Shown here piece after piece: positions 26,558-34,826 of a stretch of DNA of 64,000 nt (positions within the stretch are counted from its first letter, which is position 1; each line of letters starts with the position of its first letter). The position numbers and the translations under genes were made by a program. Location: the NCBI GenBank assembly GCA_964470455.1, contig CAYYCX010000003.1, forward strand, positions 60,183 through 124,182. The letters run 5' to 3'. Source of the stretch: JAWXBM01 sp964470455. GTDB taxonomy: Bacteria > Pseudomonadota > Gammaproteobacteria > Xanthomonadales > SZUA-36. The notes beneath the pieces were generated by a model. That model made no database searches and was not told the origin of the DNA. It saw nothing but the letters and a program-made list of their open reading frames with translations.

Positions 26558-26606
26558 TGGGCGAAATCTACGGTAATCAGCCTGAAAAGAAATTGACCAA
26601 TGTCAA
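26558..26606 (-). promoter_or_regulatory. FNR-dependent promoter of hemN (class II geometry)
   Basis: A perfectly symmetric FNR-like box, TTGAC-CAAT-GTCAA, spans 26593-26606 (centre 26599.5). On the minus strand the -10 hexamer TAGATT lies at 26570-26565, predicting a start at 26558, exactly 41.5 bp from the box centre, the spacing of class II FNR-activated promoters. The inner C/G bases differ from the consensus T/A. Confidence 0.8.
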
Positions 26607-26656
26607 CTGCTCATCAGGTGACGGCTCCCGAAGCGGAAATGACCGCCGGACTTTGG

Positions 26657-26704
26657 TTGATCCAGGTCATTTGGTAAACATGCTGAGAGGGCTAGACTGA
26701 ACGT
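26657..26704 (+). promoter_or_regulatory. FNR-dependent promoter of a predicted small RNA
   Basis: An FNR-like box TTGAT-CCAG-GTCAT spans 26657-26670 (centre 26663.5): left half perfect, right half three of five. TAGACT at 26693-26698 is the -10. The predicted start is G26705, 41.5 bp from the box centre. TTGGTA at 26671-26676 could be a weak -35 (16-bp spacer). Confidence 0.7.
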
Positions 26705-26797
26705 GTCGATGAAATGCTGCTCTGCAAACCATCGACCATGAGTGTGACTCTCCAAGTCGCGAATCAATTGGCCGGCATTCAGCCGGCCATTTTTTTT
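26705..26797 (+). ncRNA. Predicted FNR-controlled trans-acting small RNA (about 93 nt)
   Basis: A candidate sRNA running from the predicted start G26705 to the end of an intrinsic terminator at 26797. It opens with a 7-bp stem: GTCGATG (26705-26711) pairs with CATCGAC (26730-26736). A mostly unpaired section (26737-26768) follows that could act as the target-pairing seed. It ends in a GC-rich hairpin with eight U residues, the usual Hfq-binding 3' end. No open reading frame with a Shine-Dalgarno lies in it, and no annotated plus-strand gene upstream needs this terminator. The layout is that of FnrS in E. coli, but I see no obvious sequence match. Function unknown; targets would be genes not needed without oxygen. 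Confidence 0.62.
26769..26797 (+). terminator. Strong intrinsic terminator
   Basis: TGGCCGGC (26769-26776) pairs with GCCGGCCA (26782-26789) around the loop ATTCA, followed by eight T residues (26790-26797). The orientation is plus only; the minus-strand side lacks a T-tract. It ends the predicted small RNA. Confidence 0.88.
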
Positions 26798-27022
26798 GGC
26801 TTGTTCACCTGATTTGGGGAGATCCTGCCGCCGCCACGGCCACGGCCTTGCAAACAATCGCATCCTTCGGATGTTCCCGATCCTTGAACAATCCCGCAAG
26901 TCGTATTTCGACGGACCCACAGGGTGAATCCTCTGCTATGCTTGGCGCACTTTCCGCCCGTTACCCATGCCAGACGGCGGCTCAACAAACCAAATGGATC
27001 CAATAAAAAACGGAGGCGAACA

Positions 27023-28540
27023 GTGAGCACACAGCCCAACGTGCCGAGCGTTCCAGGCATTCCACCCGGTGAATTCATGGGCCATCCCAAGGCCCTGTGG
27101 CAGTTATCCAATATCGAAATGTGGGAGCGCTTCGCCTTTTACGGCATGCGCGCGCTACTGGCTGTTTATGTAGCCACCACCTTTTTCAGCCACCTGGGTG
27201 ACCAGGCCAACTCCCAGGCCAGCCTGGTGTATGGCGGCTATACCGCGCTGGTTTATGCCACCGGCATCGTGGGCGGCTACATCGCCGACCGGGTGCTGGG
27301 CTACCAACGCTCCATCCTGCTGGGCGCCATTGTCATGGCTTCCGGCCTGTTCGTGCTGCTGATCGAAGACCTTCACTGGTTCCTGGTGGGACTTTCCCTG
27401 GTAGTCGCCGGCAACGGCCTGTTCAAGCCGAATATTTCCGTAATGATCGGCAAGCTGTATACGCCCCAGGACATCCGGCGTGATTCCGGCTTTACCGTTT
27501 TCTACATGGGCATCAATCTCGGTGCCTTTATTGCGCCCTTCATCACCGCCGCCTGGATCGGCGCCACCTTCGGCATGAAATATGGCTTCTGCGCGGCCGG
27601 CGTGGGCATGATCCTGAGCATGATTTTCCTGGAAATCGCCAAGGGCTCGCTGGGGCCGATCGGCAAGCCGGAACCCGGCAAAGACAGCTGGGGGCGTTTC
27701 TTCGCGGTGGGCCTGGGCGTGCTGGCGATGGCTTTCGTGGTGTATTTCCTGCTGTCGGAAAGCACCATTCTGGGCTACCTGCTGGTGAGCATCATGGCGG
27801 GCTTGGCGGTGTACTTCATCGTGGCCGGTATCCGCAGCGGCGATAAAGTGCAGCTGCATCGCTACATCGCCATGCTGATCCTGTTCCTGGCCAATGCCTG
27901 CTTCTGGGCCCTGTTCGAGCAGGCCGGTTCATCCATGAATTTCTTTGCGCGTGAACACACCACGCCGATGTTCGGCACCATGGAGCTGTGGCAGGCCGGA
28001 GGCTTTGGCGTATTCCAGTCCGCCAATCCCATGTTCATCCTGCTGTTCGCGCCATTGTTTGCCGCGCTTTGGCCCAAGCTCGAATCCAAAGGGCTGAATC
28101 CCTCGATACCGCGCAAGTTCTCCCTGGGGCTGATCCAGGTGGCGCTGGGCTTTTTCCTGCTGGTATTCGCCATCAACAATTTCCAGAACGCTGCTGGCCT
28201 GGTGCCGTGGATATTCCTCGGCCTGTGTTACATGCTGCATACCACCGGCGAGTTGTGCCTGTCGCCGATTGGCCTGTCGATGGTAACCAAGCTGGCGGCG
28301 GAAAAGGATACCGGCCTGGCCATGGGCGGCTGGTTCCTGTCCATCGCCATGGCGCAATACGTTGCCGGCCTGTTTGCGGCCATCGCATCCGGTGGTGGCG
28401 GGCACGGCGCTGCAGCTGGCGCCGGCATCGCGCAATACGCCGATACCTACATGCTGCTGACCTGGATCGGCCTGGGATTTGGCGTGGCCTATTTCCTGGC
28501 GGCGCCGCTGATCAACAAGCTGATGCATGGGGTGAAGTGA
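27023..28540 (+). CDS. POT/PTR-family proton-coupled peptide transporter
   Basis: A 505-residue inner-membrane oligopeptide transporter with about 14 helices. The POT signature E-x-W-E-R-F-x-F-Y-G-M-R occurs in IEMWERFAFYGMRALL, and the second PTR2 motif in DSGFTVFYMGINLGA. The conserved CFWALFEQAGSSM region contributes to the peptide site. Such carriers import di- and tripeptides with protons. The GTG at 27023 has CGGAGG 6 nt upstream and is preferred to the in-frame ATG at 26924, whose extra N-terminus is basic and unlike the family. It fits with the many peptidases in this window. Confidence 0.92.
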   Translation: MSTQPNVPSVPGIPPGEFMGHPKALWQLSNIEMWERFAFYGMRALLAVYVATTFFSHLGDQANSQASLVYGGYTALVYATGIVGGYIADRVLGYQRSILLGAIVMASGLFVLLIEDLHWFLVGLSLVVAGNGLFKPNISVMIGKLYTPQDIRRDSGFTVFYMGINLGAFIAPFITAAWIGATFGMKYGFCAAGVGMILSMIFLEIAKGSLGPIGKPEPGKDSWGRFFAVGLGVLAMAFVVYFLLSESTILGYLLVSIMAGLAVYFIVAGIRSGDKVQLHRYIAMLILFLANACFWALFEQAGSSMNFFAREHTTPMFGTMELWQAGGFGVFQSANPMFILLFAPLFAALWPKLESKGLNPSIPRKFSLGLIQVALGFFLLVFAINNFQNAAGLVPWIFLGLCYMLHTTGELCLSPIGLSMVTKLAAEKDTGLAMGGWFLSIAMAQYVAGLFAAIASGGGGHGAAAGAGIAQYADTYMLLTWIGLGFGVAYFLAAPLINKLMHGVK

Positions 28541-28564
28541 CGAGCCAGGCTGACGGGTAGATTT

Positions 28565-28765
28565 TCCCCTCCGTCATTCCGGCGAAAGCCGGAATCCATG
28601 TTTTCGCATTTTTCGGCCGGGAATTGGATTCCGGATATCTCGCTGCGCTCGATTCCGGAATGACGACGAGGGGAGTGGGCACGGCTCCGGAATGACGTTC
28701 GGGGGAAGAGTGCTCGATTCTGGAGGGACGGACGGGAAAACGGCTCCCGATTCTGGAATGACGGG
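28565..28765. repeat. Cluster of degenerate GATTCYGGAATGACG repeats
   Basis: A GTCATTCCGGCGAAAGCCGGAA palindrome (about 28572-28593) is followed by at least four further copies of a word close to GATTCYGGAATGACG (near 28651, 28685, 28719, 28752). They fill most of the gap between the convergent POT and surE genes. Related degenerate units appear at 16.8 kb and 59.2 kb. Confidence 0.65.
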
Positions 28766-28772
28766 CAGTGCA

Positions 28773-29636
28773 TCAGGGTCGTTTTTGTACAAACGGCCTT
28801 TCACCCAGGGGCTTGAGATGCTCGTACGCGTTGCGGTCCAGCATCAGCGGGGTCACGGTGATATTGCCTTTCCGGAATGCTTCGATGTCGTGACCTGCGA
28901 GCGGTTGATCAAGCGGCAAAATCCTGGGTTTGTATTGAGTGCCAGCTTCGGTTTCGAATGGTTCCAGCTTGACGTTATACGGCTGGCCGTCAGCGGGAAG
29001 GACTTTCACGCCCTGGATGTCGCCGGCCGGCACGTTGATGCTCCAAAGCACTCCAGGGGGCATGGGTTCAGCCATCACCGACCTGATCACTTTTGTTGTG
29101 AACGCTATCGTGACGTCAAATTCTTCTCGTTTCTGGTCCTGTGATACTGCGATTGCAGGAATGCCGTCCGTGAGGCCCTGGAAAGCGGCGCCAATTGTTC
29201 CTGAATAGAAGTAGGAGCTGCCAACATTGCCACCTTCATTGATGCCTGACAGCACCAGGTCAAACGGCATTTCGCTGCCAAACAACCTGACACCAAAGGC
29301 AACGCAATCCGAAGGTGTGCCATTCATCGCATAGGCAGTGACGGAATTGCCCAACTCAAACGGGGTTACCTGCGGGATGAGGCTGAGAAGCCTCGAAGAC
29401 TGGCTGGCGCCGGATTCATTCCGCGCTGGCGCCACCACCACGACTTCAGCGAATTCTGCCACCTCCCTGGCCAATTGCTGGATGCCCGCAGACTCTATGC
29501 CATCATCGTTGGTGATGAGAATTCGATAGGCTTTCGCATCCGTTGAGGGGATGTCGCCGCCGTGTGGCTGCCAGACAGAACACGAAGACAGGACCAGGGC
29601 GATCAGCAAAACCCCGGTTGGACTCGAGCGTCCCAT
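28773..29636 (-). CDS. SurE-like 5'/3'-nucleotidase, predicted lipoprotein
   Basis: A 287-residue protein whose core matches SurE: ITNDDGIESAGI with the metal-binding Asp-Asp, PARNESGASQS, GTPSDCVAFG and LVLSGINEGGN. SurE is normally a cytoplasmic nucleoside-5'-monophosphate phosphatase. Here it carries an N-terminal lipoprotein signal (GVLLIALVLSSC, Cys about residue 19), so it would work in the envelope, perhaps recovering phosphate or nucleosides. The ATG at 29636 is chosen because it begins this signal. It lies only 3 bp after the U-tract of a terminator, with no Shine-Dalgarno. The alternative TTG at 29702 overlaps the receptor stop but adds a Pro/Arg-rich extension. Confidence 0.82.
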   Translation of the reverse strand: MGRSSPTGVLLIALVLSSCSVWQPHGGDIPSTDAKAYRILITNDDGIESAGIQQLAREVAEFAEVVVVAPARNESGASQSSRLLSLIPQVTPFELGNSVTAYAMNGTPSDCVAFGVRLFGSEMPFDLVLSGINEGGNVGSSYFYSGTIGAAFQGLTDGIPAIAVSQDQKREEFDVTIAFTTKVIRSVMAEPMPPGVLWSINVPAGDIQGVKVLPADGQPYNVKLEPFETEAGTQYKPRILPLDQPLAGHDIEAFRKGNITVTPLMLDRNAYEHLKPLGERPFVQKRP

Positions 29637-29639
29637 GTG

Positions 29640-29676
29640 AAAAAAGAAACCCGGGACCAAACCAGGCCCCGGGCTT
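29640..29676 (-). terminator. Intrinsic terminator after the TonB receptor, abutting surE
   Basis: On the minus strand a 12-bp stem (29676-29665 with 29658-29647, two G-U pairs, loop UGGUUU) is followed by C and six U residues (29645-29640). It ends the TonB-receptor transcript. The surE start codon is at 29636, so expression of surE needs read-through or a promoter inside this hairpin region. Confidence 0.85.
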
Positions 29677-29698
29677 CTGCGCTTCAGTGGATTTTGTA

Positions 29699-31816
29699 TC
29701 AACGCGCGAAGGCGTACTGCAAGCGGATGCCGTATGTGCGTGGGCGGATGATGAAGACCTGGTCCGTGATTCCCAGGTTATCGTTGAAGGAAAACGAACT
29801 GCCACGCTCGTCGGTAATATTGTCCACGTACAGGGAGATATCCCAGGTGCCGTTGCTGAAAGTCAGCCGGGCATTGGAGAGGCTGTAGGGGGCTGCACGG
29901 TTGATGGGTGAATTCGGAATGCCGCCATACGATTCGCCACGATAGCTGTAGTCGACGTAGCCGGTTGCAAGGAAATCAGCAAACACCGGCCAGGTATAGG
30001 AAGCCGACGCATTGAAAGTCTTGTCGGGTACGTTGTCCAGCTTGCTGCCGGCCGGGCCACCTTGCACCGGCTCATCCGTTTCTGCCTCGATCAACGCGCC
30101 GCCAGCGGTGAGCTCCAGGCCATCGATGGGTAGCCAGGAAAAGTCGGCTTCGATACCGGTACTGTGCGCCTCGCCGCCGTTGGTGATGAAACCAAGCGAC
30201 GAGTTACCCGGAATCCCTTCGATCTGGACGTCCGTCCAGTCGTTATAAAACACTGCTGTGTTAAGCACCATGCGCCCATCGGCCATGGTCTGCTTCAGCC
30301 CCAACTCGTAGGCAATGACCCGGTCCTCGTCATAAGCACTCTGGTAATTCGGGTCCGGAATGACGGATACGTTGTTGCCGCCGGAGCGGAATCCGACCGA
30401 GGTGCTGCCATAAACCAGGGTGTCCTCTCCAGGACTGAACTCCAGCCCCAGTTTCGGCGAGACGTTGGAGAAGTTGTTCTTGACAGTGCTTTCTTCCTCG
30501 AATCCGGGAATGCCAATGTCGTTCAGGCTGTAAGTCGTAATGTCTTCATCGTAATAGCGCGCGCCTGCGGTCAGCCGCCACTGGTCAGTGAAGCTGTAAT
30601 AGACTTCGCCATAGATTGCCTTTGCATCGTACCCGTTATTGAAAACCTGGATGAATGCCGGTACTCCGAAGGCTTCAGCGACGCCTTCCAGGTCCGCGGA
30701 AATATCAACCTGCCGGTCGCGCCAGAACAGGCCGACAATCCACTCAAGTTTCCCATCCGAGTTGGAAACCAGGCGAAGCTCGCCGGACTTCGTGTCGGTA
30801 TCCTGGTCGATGTAGGCCGGGCCAAGCAGGTTGTCGACCAGGGCGCGTTCGCGCTCCATGAAGCCGAAGTTGGCAACCAGGTTGGCAAACTCCAGGTCGT
30901 AATCAACTTCCAGGGTGCCCTGTCGTGTCGTCCAGTCCCACAAGGTCCTGAAGCTCTGGTTGGAGACCAGTTCATCGTCTCCGATGGCGCTTGCGAATGT
31001 CGGGCTGATGGCCTGGTCGAAAGAGATTTCGGAGTCCTGGTAATAGTAAATACCCGTGATCTTCAGCTTCTCGTTGGCTTGCCAGGTTGCCAGTATGCGG
31101 CTATCGAACGCCTTGTCGGTGTTTCCATCTTCCACGCCACCTTCAGCCAGTGGGTAGTCGATGAATCCGCCCTGGTCACGGTTGAGGGCTACAACGCGAA
31201 TGCCGAAAGTATCGGACACGACTGGCAGATTCACCATGCCACTGAAATTGACCAGGTCCTCACCGTGGGAAATGTTGCCGTATTCAGCGGCAAACCTGCC
31301 TTCCTGCCGTGTCAGGTCAGGCCGGGCATTGATGATATTGATGGTTCCGCCAAGTGATCCCTCGCCATAGAGAGTACCCTGTGGCCCCCTGAGGATTTCA
31401 ATACGCTCGATGTCAAACAGCCGCGGATCGGTGGTTTCAAAGCCTTCCTGGATGGGAACTCCGTCGAGGTAAACGCCAACCGTCGGCAAGCCCGAACTGA
31501 TACCCAAACCACGGATGACCATGCTGTTGCGTTGCGATCCACGTTCAGCAAAAGTCAGGCTCGGTGTCATGCGGGCATAGTCAGTGAAGGTGTCTGCACC
31601 CATCGCGCTGAGGTTTTCCTGGGTGAATGCCTTGATGCTGATGGCCAGATCCTGCAGGTTGACTTCCCGCTTGGAAGCGGTCACCACGATTTCTTCCAGG
31701 ACTGTTTCGACCTTGTCGTCTTCCTGTGCAAAAGCCGGGTTGAGGATGAGAACCGGTGTCAGCAGCGACGATGTAAAGAGAATCAGTTTACGTACGGGAC
31801 TCTTGTTGCAATCCAT
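29699..31816 (-). CDS. TonB-dependent outer-membrane receptor
   Basis: A 705-residue TonB-dependent receptor. A signal peptide covers about 1-31 (NPAFA). A TonB-box-like segment EEIVVTASKRE and a plug domain follow (VIRGLGISSGLPTVGVYLDGVP, IERIEILRGPQGTLYGEGSLGGTINI). The long beta-barrel ends in YGIRLQYAFAR with the C-terminal aromatic/Arg signature. It resembles the large receptor group of gammaproteobacteria and sphingomonads that take up unknown organic substrates rather than iron; the ligand is not readable. The ATG at 31816 is preferred because it begins the signal peptide. It is divergent from the double-hydrolase gene, which may act on the imported compound. Confidence 0.92.
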   Translation of the reverse strand: MDCNKSPVRKLILFTSSLLTPVLILNPAFAQEDDKVETVLEEIVVTASKREVNLQDLAISIKAFTQENLSAMGADTFTDYARMTPSLTFAERGSQRNSMVIRGLGISSGLPTVGVYLDGVPIQEGFETTDPRLFDIERIEILRGPQGTLYGEGSLGGTINIINARPDLTRQEGRFAAEYGNISHGEDLVNFSGMVNLPVVSDTFGIRVVALNRDQGGFIDYPLAEGGVEDGNTDKAFDSRILATWQANEKLKITGIYYYQDSEISFDQAISPTFASAIGDDELVSNQSFRTLWDWTTRQGTLEVDYDLEFANLVANFGFMERERALVDNLLGPAYIDQDTDTKSGELRLVSNSDGKLEWIVGLFWRDRQVDISADLEGVAEAFGVPAFIQVFNNGYDAKAIYGEVYYSFTDQWRLTAGARYYDEDITTYSLNDIGIPGFEEESTVKNNFSNVSPKLGLEFSPGEDTLVYGSTSVGFRSGGNNVSVIPDPNYQSAYDEDRVIAYELGLKQTMADGRMVLNTAVFYNDWTDVQIEGIPGNSSLGFITNGGEAHSTGIEADFSWLPIDGLELTAGGALIEAETDEPVQGGPAGSKLDNVPDKTFNASASYTWPVFADFLATGYVDYSYRGESYGGIPNSPINRAAPYSLSNARLTFSNGTWDISLYVDNITDERGSSFSFNDNLGITDQVFIIRPRTYGIRLQYAFAR

Positions 31817-31927
31817 CACGTTCTCTCCTATTGTACAGACGGTAAGTTCATTAGACCACGAAGACATCAACCGTGTCTATAAGATAACTTCAAGCCCCCC
31901 GGTTTTCAGTGGAGCAGGATAAAGGTG

Positions 31928-34756
31928 ATGATCACTCGCGCTCATGCAGCATTTTTCGCACTGCTTACGCTTATCAATCCGGTCGCCGCTGAAGAACAGA
32001 AGTTCGCCCCTTTGCCCGGGACATACCAGGTAGGCACGGCTGATTTCTTTTGGGTGGACAAAGATCGCCCGGAGACGGCAACCCTGGCCCCCGATGACTA
32101 TCGGCATCTGCTGGTTAAGGTCTGGTACCCGGCAGCGCCAGCCAAAGACGCGGAGCTTGCACCCTATTTGCCGGACCTCGCGGAATTTGAGCCGGCGACC
32201 AAAGAGCTGTTCAGGATTGCAGAAGGGTTGAAGAGCCGCTCCTTTGCAGGCGCGCCGATAGTTCAAAGCGATGAGCGCTTCCCGGTACTCATCTATAACC
32301 ATGGCGGCAGCTGGTCGCGTTTTACCAGCAGCTTTGTCACCGAGGCCATGGCCAGCTATGGCTATGTGGTGTTCAGCATCGACCACACCGGCTTCAATAA
32401 AAGTACGGTTTTCCCCGATGGCTACATTTACAGGAATGACGCTTTTCCCCCACCCGTGCAGGACCCCGACAAGACAGTCGCGGAAAACGCAGCTGCCTTC
32501 TTTGAGTGGCTGGAGCAAGGTCCATTCGTACAATGGATGGGTGACGTAATATTCACCCTCGACCAGATCGAGCTGTTGAACGAGAGCGATTCTGGTCGCT
32601 TTGCCCAGCGGCTGGACCTGCAGCGCATCGGTTCCTTCGGCTGGTCTTTTGGTGGTGCAACATCGGTACAGCTGGCAGGTATCGAGCCGCGCATCAGGGC
32701 GGTAGTCAATCACGATGGCCAGCTGTTTGGTGACGTGCATGAAAAAGGCGTCAAAGTCCCCTTCATGCTCCTGCACAACACCGAAGACCCCAATCCGGAT
32801 AACGACGCCAGCCTGGCTGCCCTGGTTGAAGAAGTGGAAGCGAAGAATGAATCGCTGCTGGCCAAATCCTCAAGCGACTGGTACAAGATTTCAATCAAGG
32901 GCAGCACTCATGGCAGCTATTCCGACCTGGTCCTGTTTTACCCCGCGGCCGAGGATGGGCCGGGTTACGAGGGTTTTGCCCGTCAGCACGAAGTGATCAT
33001 CGATCTGACACGCGATTTCTTCGACAAATACCTGCGCGGCCTGGGCGATACGCCTTTGCTGCGGGGTGTGCTGCAGAATTACCCGGAGCTCGAGATGAGA
33101 AGCAGAACACTTGAGAAGCACATGGTGGACCAGCGGGTGCCGATGCGCGATGGAATCGAGCTTTCAACGGACATTTATCTTCCGGAGGGCAAGGGGCCGT
33201 TCCCCACGGTCCTGGTCCGCACTCCCTATGGAAAATCCGCTGAGACATACGCCCGTTACAAGCTGGGTGCATACGTGCAGCAAGGCTACGCGGTTGTATT
33301 CCAGGATACCCGCGGCCAGGGCCTTTCGGGTGGTGAATTCAACTTCTATTTTCCGGAGGGAATGGATGGCTACGACACCATCGAGTGGATAGCCGCGCAG
33401 CCCTGGTCAAACGGGAAAGTAGCCATGGATGGTGGTTCCTACCTGGGAACGGTTCAGTGGCTGGCGGCCCTCGAGAAACCACCTCACCTGAAATGCATCA
33501 TGCCCCACGCGCCTTCCGGTCGCCTGTTTGATGAACTGCCTTATGTAGGGGGCGCGTTCATGATGGAATGGGCTTTGCCCTGGATTTCGGAGCGCTACGC
33601 GGGCGCCAACCACCCGCAGGACAAGGAGGCAATGCAGAAAGTGCTGGCGCATCGTCCGCTGCTCACCATGGACGTGGCTTACAGCGGCCGCGAATTGCCA
33701 CTTTATCGCGATATCCTGAAGCACCCGACCCTGGATGAGTACTGGCAGGACATCCATGTCACAGCGGAGGAATTTGCGGAACTCGAAATTCCCGCGCTCA
33801 CCGTAACGGGCTGGTTTGATGGTGACCAGTCCGGTGCCCTGTTCTACTGGTCGGGCATGCGCGCCAACTCGCCCGCGGCAGACCAGCAATACCTGGTAGT
33901 GGGCCCCTGGGAGCACGCGGAAACCTACCTCAACGGCAAGCTCAGTGTCGGTGAAATGGACTTCAGCGCTCTTTCGGCTCTGGATATCCAGGTGCTCAGG
34001 CTCGGATTCCTGGACAGGTGCCTGAAAGGCGATGAACGGGCCTTCCGCATGCCTCGCGCTACGGTTTACCTGACCGGCGCAAACCGCTGGCTTGAACTGG
34101 AAGATTATCCTCCACGCACCACCAGAAACCTGGATCTGTACCTGTCCAGTGCAGGGAGCGCCAATACCGGCGATGGGGATGGCAAACTGGTTCGAAGGGC
34201 GCCTGCGCAAGACCGGCCCGATCGATATGTTTTCGATCCGCAACACCCGGTTCCCTCCGGGCCGCCGGCAGGTGACCAGCGTGATGTGGAAAGCCGGGAT
34301 GATGTCCTGGTTTACACCGGTCCGGTGCTGAAAGATGCCATTACCCTGCTGGGGTCGCCGTTCGTTGAGCTGTACGCTTCCAGTGATGCGCTTGATACCG
34401 ACTTCACGGCCAAGTTGGTTGATGTGCACCCGGACGGGCGGGCGATCAAGGTCAACTGGTCGATGGGCGTGTTGCGGGCGCGCTATCGGAACGGTTACGA
34501 CAAGGAAGAAATGCTCACGCCAGGTCAGCCAACCTTGTTCCGCATCGAGCTGTCTGCAACAGGCCATGTGTTTCAACCGGGCCACCGGATTCGCCTGGAA
34601 ATCTCCAGCAGCAATTTCCCCTATGTGAATCCCAACCAGAACACCGGTAATCCGGTGGCTACAGATACTGAGTGGCGCAAAGCGAATCAGGCCATTCACC
34701 ATTCGAGAAAGCTGCCCTCGCGCCTGCGGCTGCCGGTAATCCCGAACCTGGAGTAA
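31928..34756 (+). CDS. Double alpha/beta hydrolase: PAF-acetylhydrolase-like + CocE/NonD (S15-like)
   Basis: A 942-residue secreted protein with two hydrolase units. A signal peptide covers residues 1-21 (INPVAA). Unit one (about 25-390) resembles plasma PAF acetylhydrolase: GWSFGGA nucleophile Ser240, Asp263, His328 in GSTHGSYSDL. Unit two (about 395-942) matches CocE/NonD X-Pro-dipeptidyl-peptidase-like enzymes: MDGGSYLG with Ser504, FDGDQSGAL with Asp631, GPWEHAE with His663, then the jelly-roll C-terminal domain. No stop or frameshift separates them, so both active sites are probably used on related ester or amide bonds. The ATG at 31928 has AGGA 8 nt upstream. It is divergent from the TonB receptor and convergent with soxA. 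Confidence 0.88.
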   Translation: MITRAHAAFFALLTLINPVAAEEQKFAPLPGTYQVGTADFFWVDKDRPETATLAPDDYRHLLVKVWYPAAPAKDAELAPYLPDLAEFEPATKELFRIAEGLKSRSFAGAPIVQSDERFPVLIYNHGGSWSRFTSSFVTEAMASYGYVVFSIDHTGFNKSTVFPDGYIYRNDAFPPPVQDPDKTVAENAAAFFEWLEQGPFVQWMGDVIFTLDQIELLNESDSGRFAQRLDLQRIGSFGWSFGGATSVQLAGIEPRIRAVVNHDGQLFGDVHEKGVKVPFMLLHNTEDPNPDNDASLAALVEEVEAKNESLLAKSSSDWYKISIKGSTHGSYSDLVLFYPAAEDGPGYEGFARQHEVIIDLTRDFFDKYLRGLGDTPLLRGVLQNYPELEMRSRTLEKHMVDQRVPMRDGIELSTDIYLPEGKGPFPTVLVRTPYGKSAETYARYKLGAYVQQGYAVVFQDTRGQGLSGGEFNFYFPEGMDGYDTIEWIAAQPWSNGKVAMDGGSYLGTVQWLAALEKPPHLKCIMPHAPSGRLFDELPYVGGAFMMEWALPWISERYAGANHPQDKEAMQKVLAHRPLLTMDVAYSGRELPLYRDILKHPTLDEYWQDIHVTAEEFAELEIPALTVTGWFDGDQSGALFYWSGMRANSPAADQQYLVVGPWEHAETYLNGKLSVGEMDFSALSALDIQVLRLGFLDRCLKGDERAFRMPRATVYLTGANRWLELEDYPPRTTRNLDLYLSSAGSANTGDGDGKLVRRAPAQDRPDRYVFDPQHPVPSGPPAGDQRDVESRDDVLVYTGPVLKDAITLLGSPFVELYASSDALDTDFTAKLVDVHPDGRAIKVNWSMGVLRARYRNGYDKEEMLTPGQPTLFRIELSATGHVFQPGHRIRLEISSSNFPYVNPNQNTGNPVATDTEWRKANQAIHHSRKLPSRLRLPVIPNLE

Positions 34757-34826
34757 AGCCATAACCCGGGGTAACGGGTCCGGAATCATCCAGGCCGGAG
34801 CGCGGCCTTTGGAGCAGGCTGGCGGG

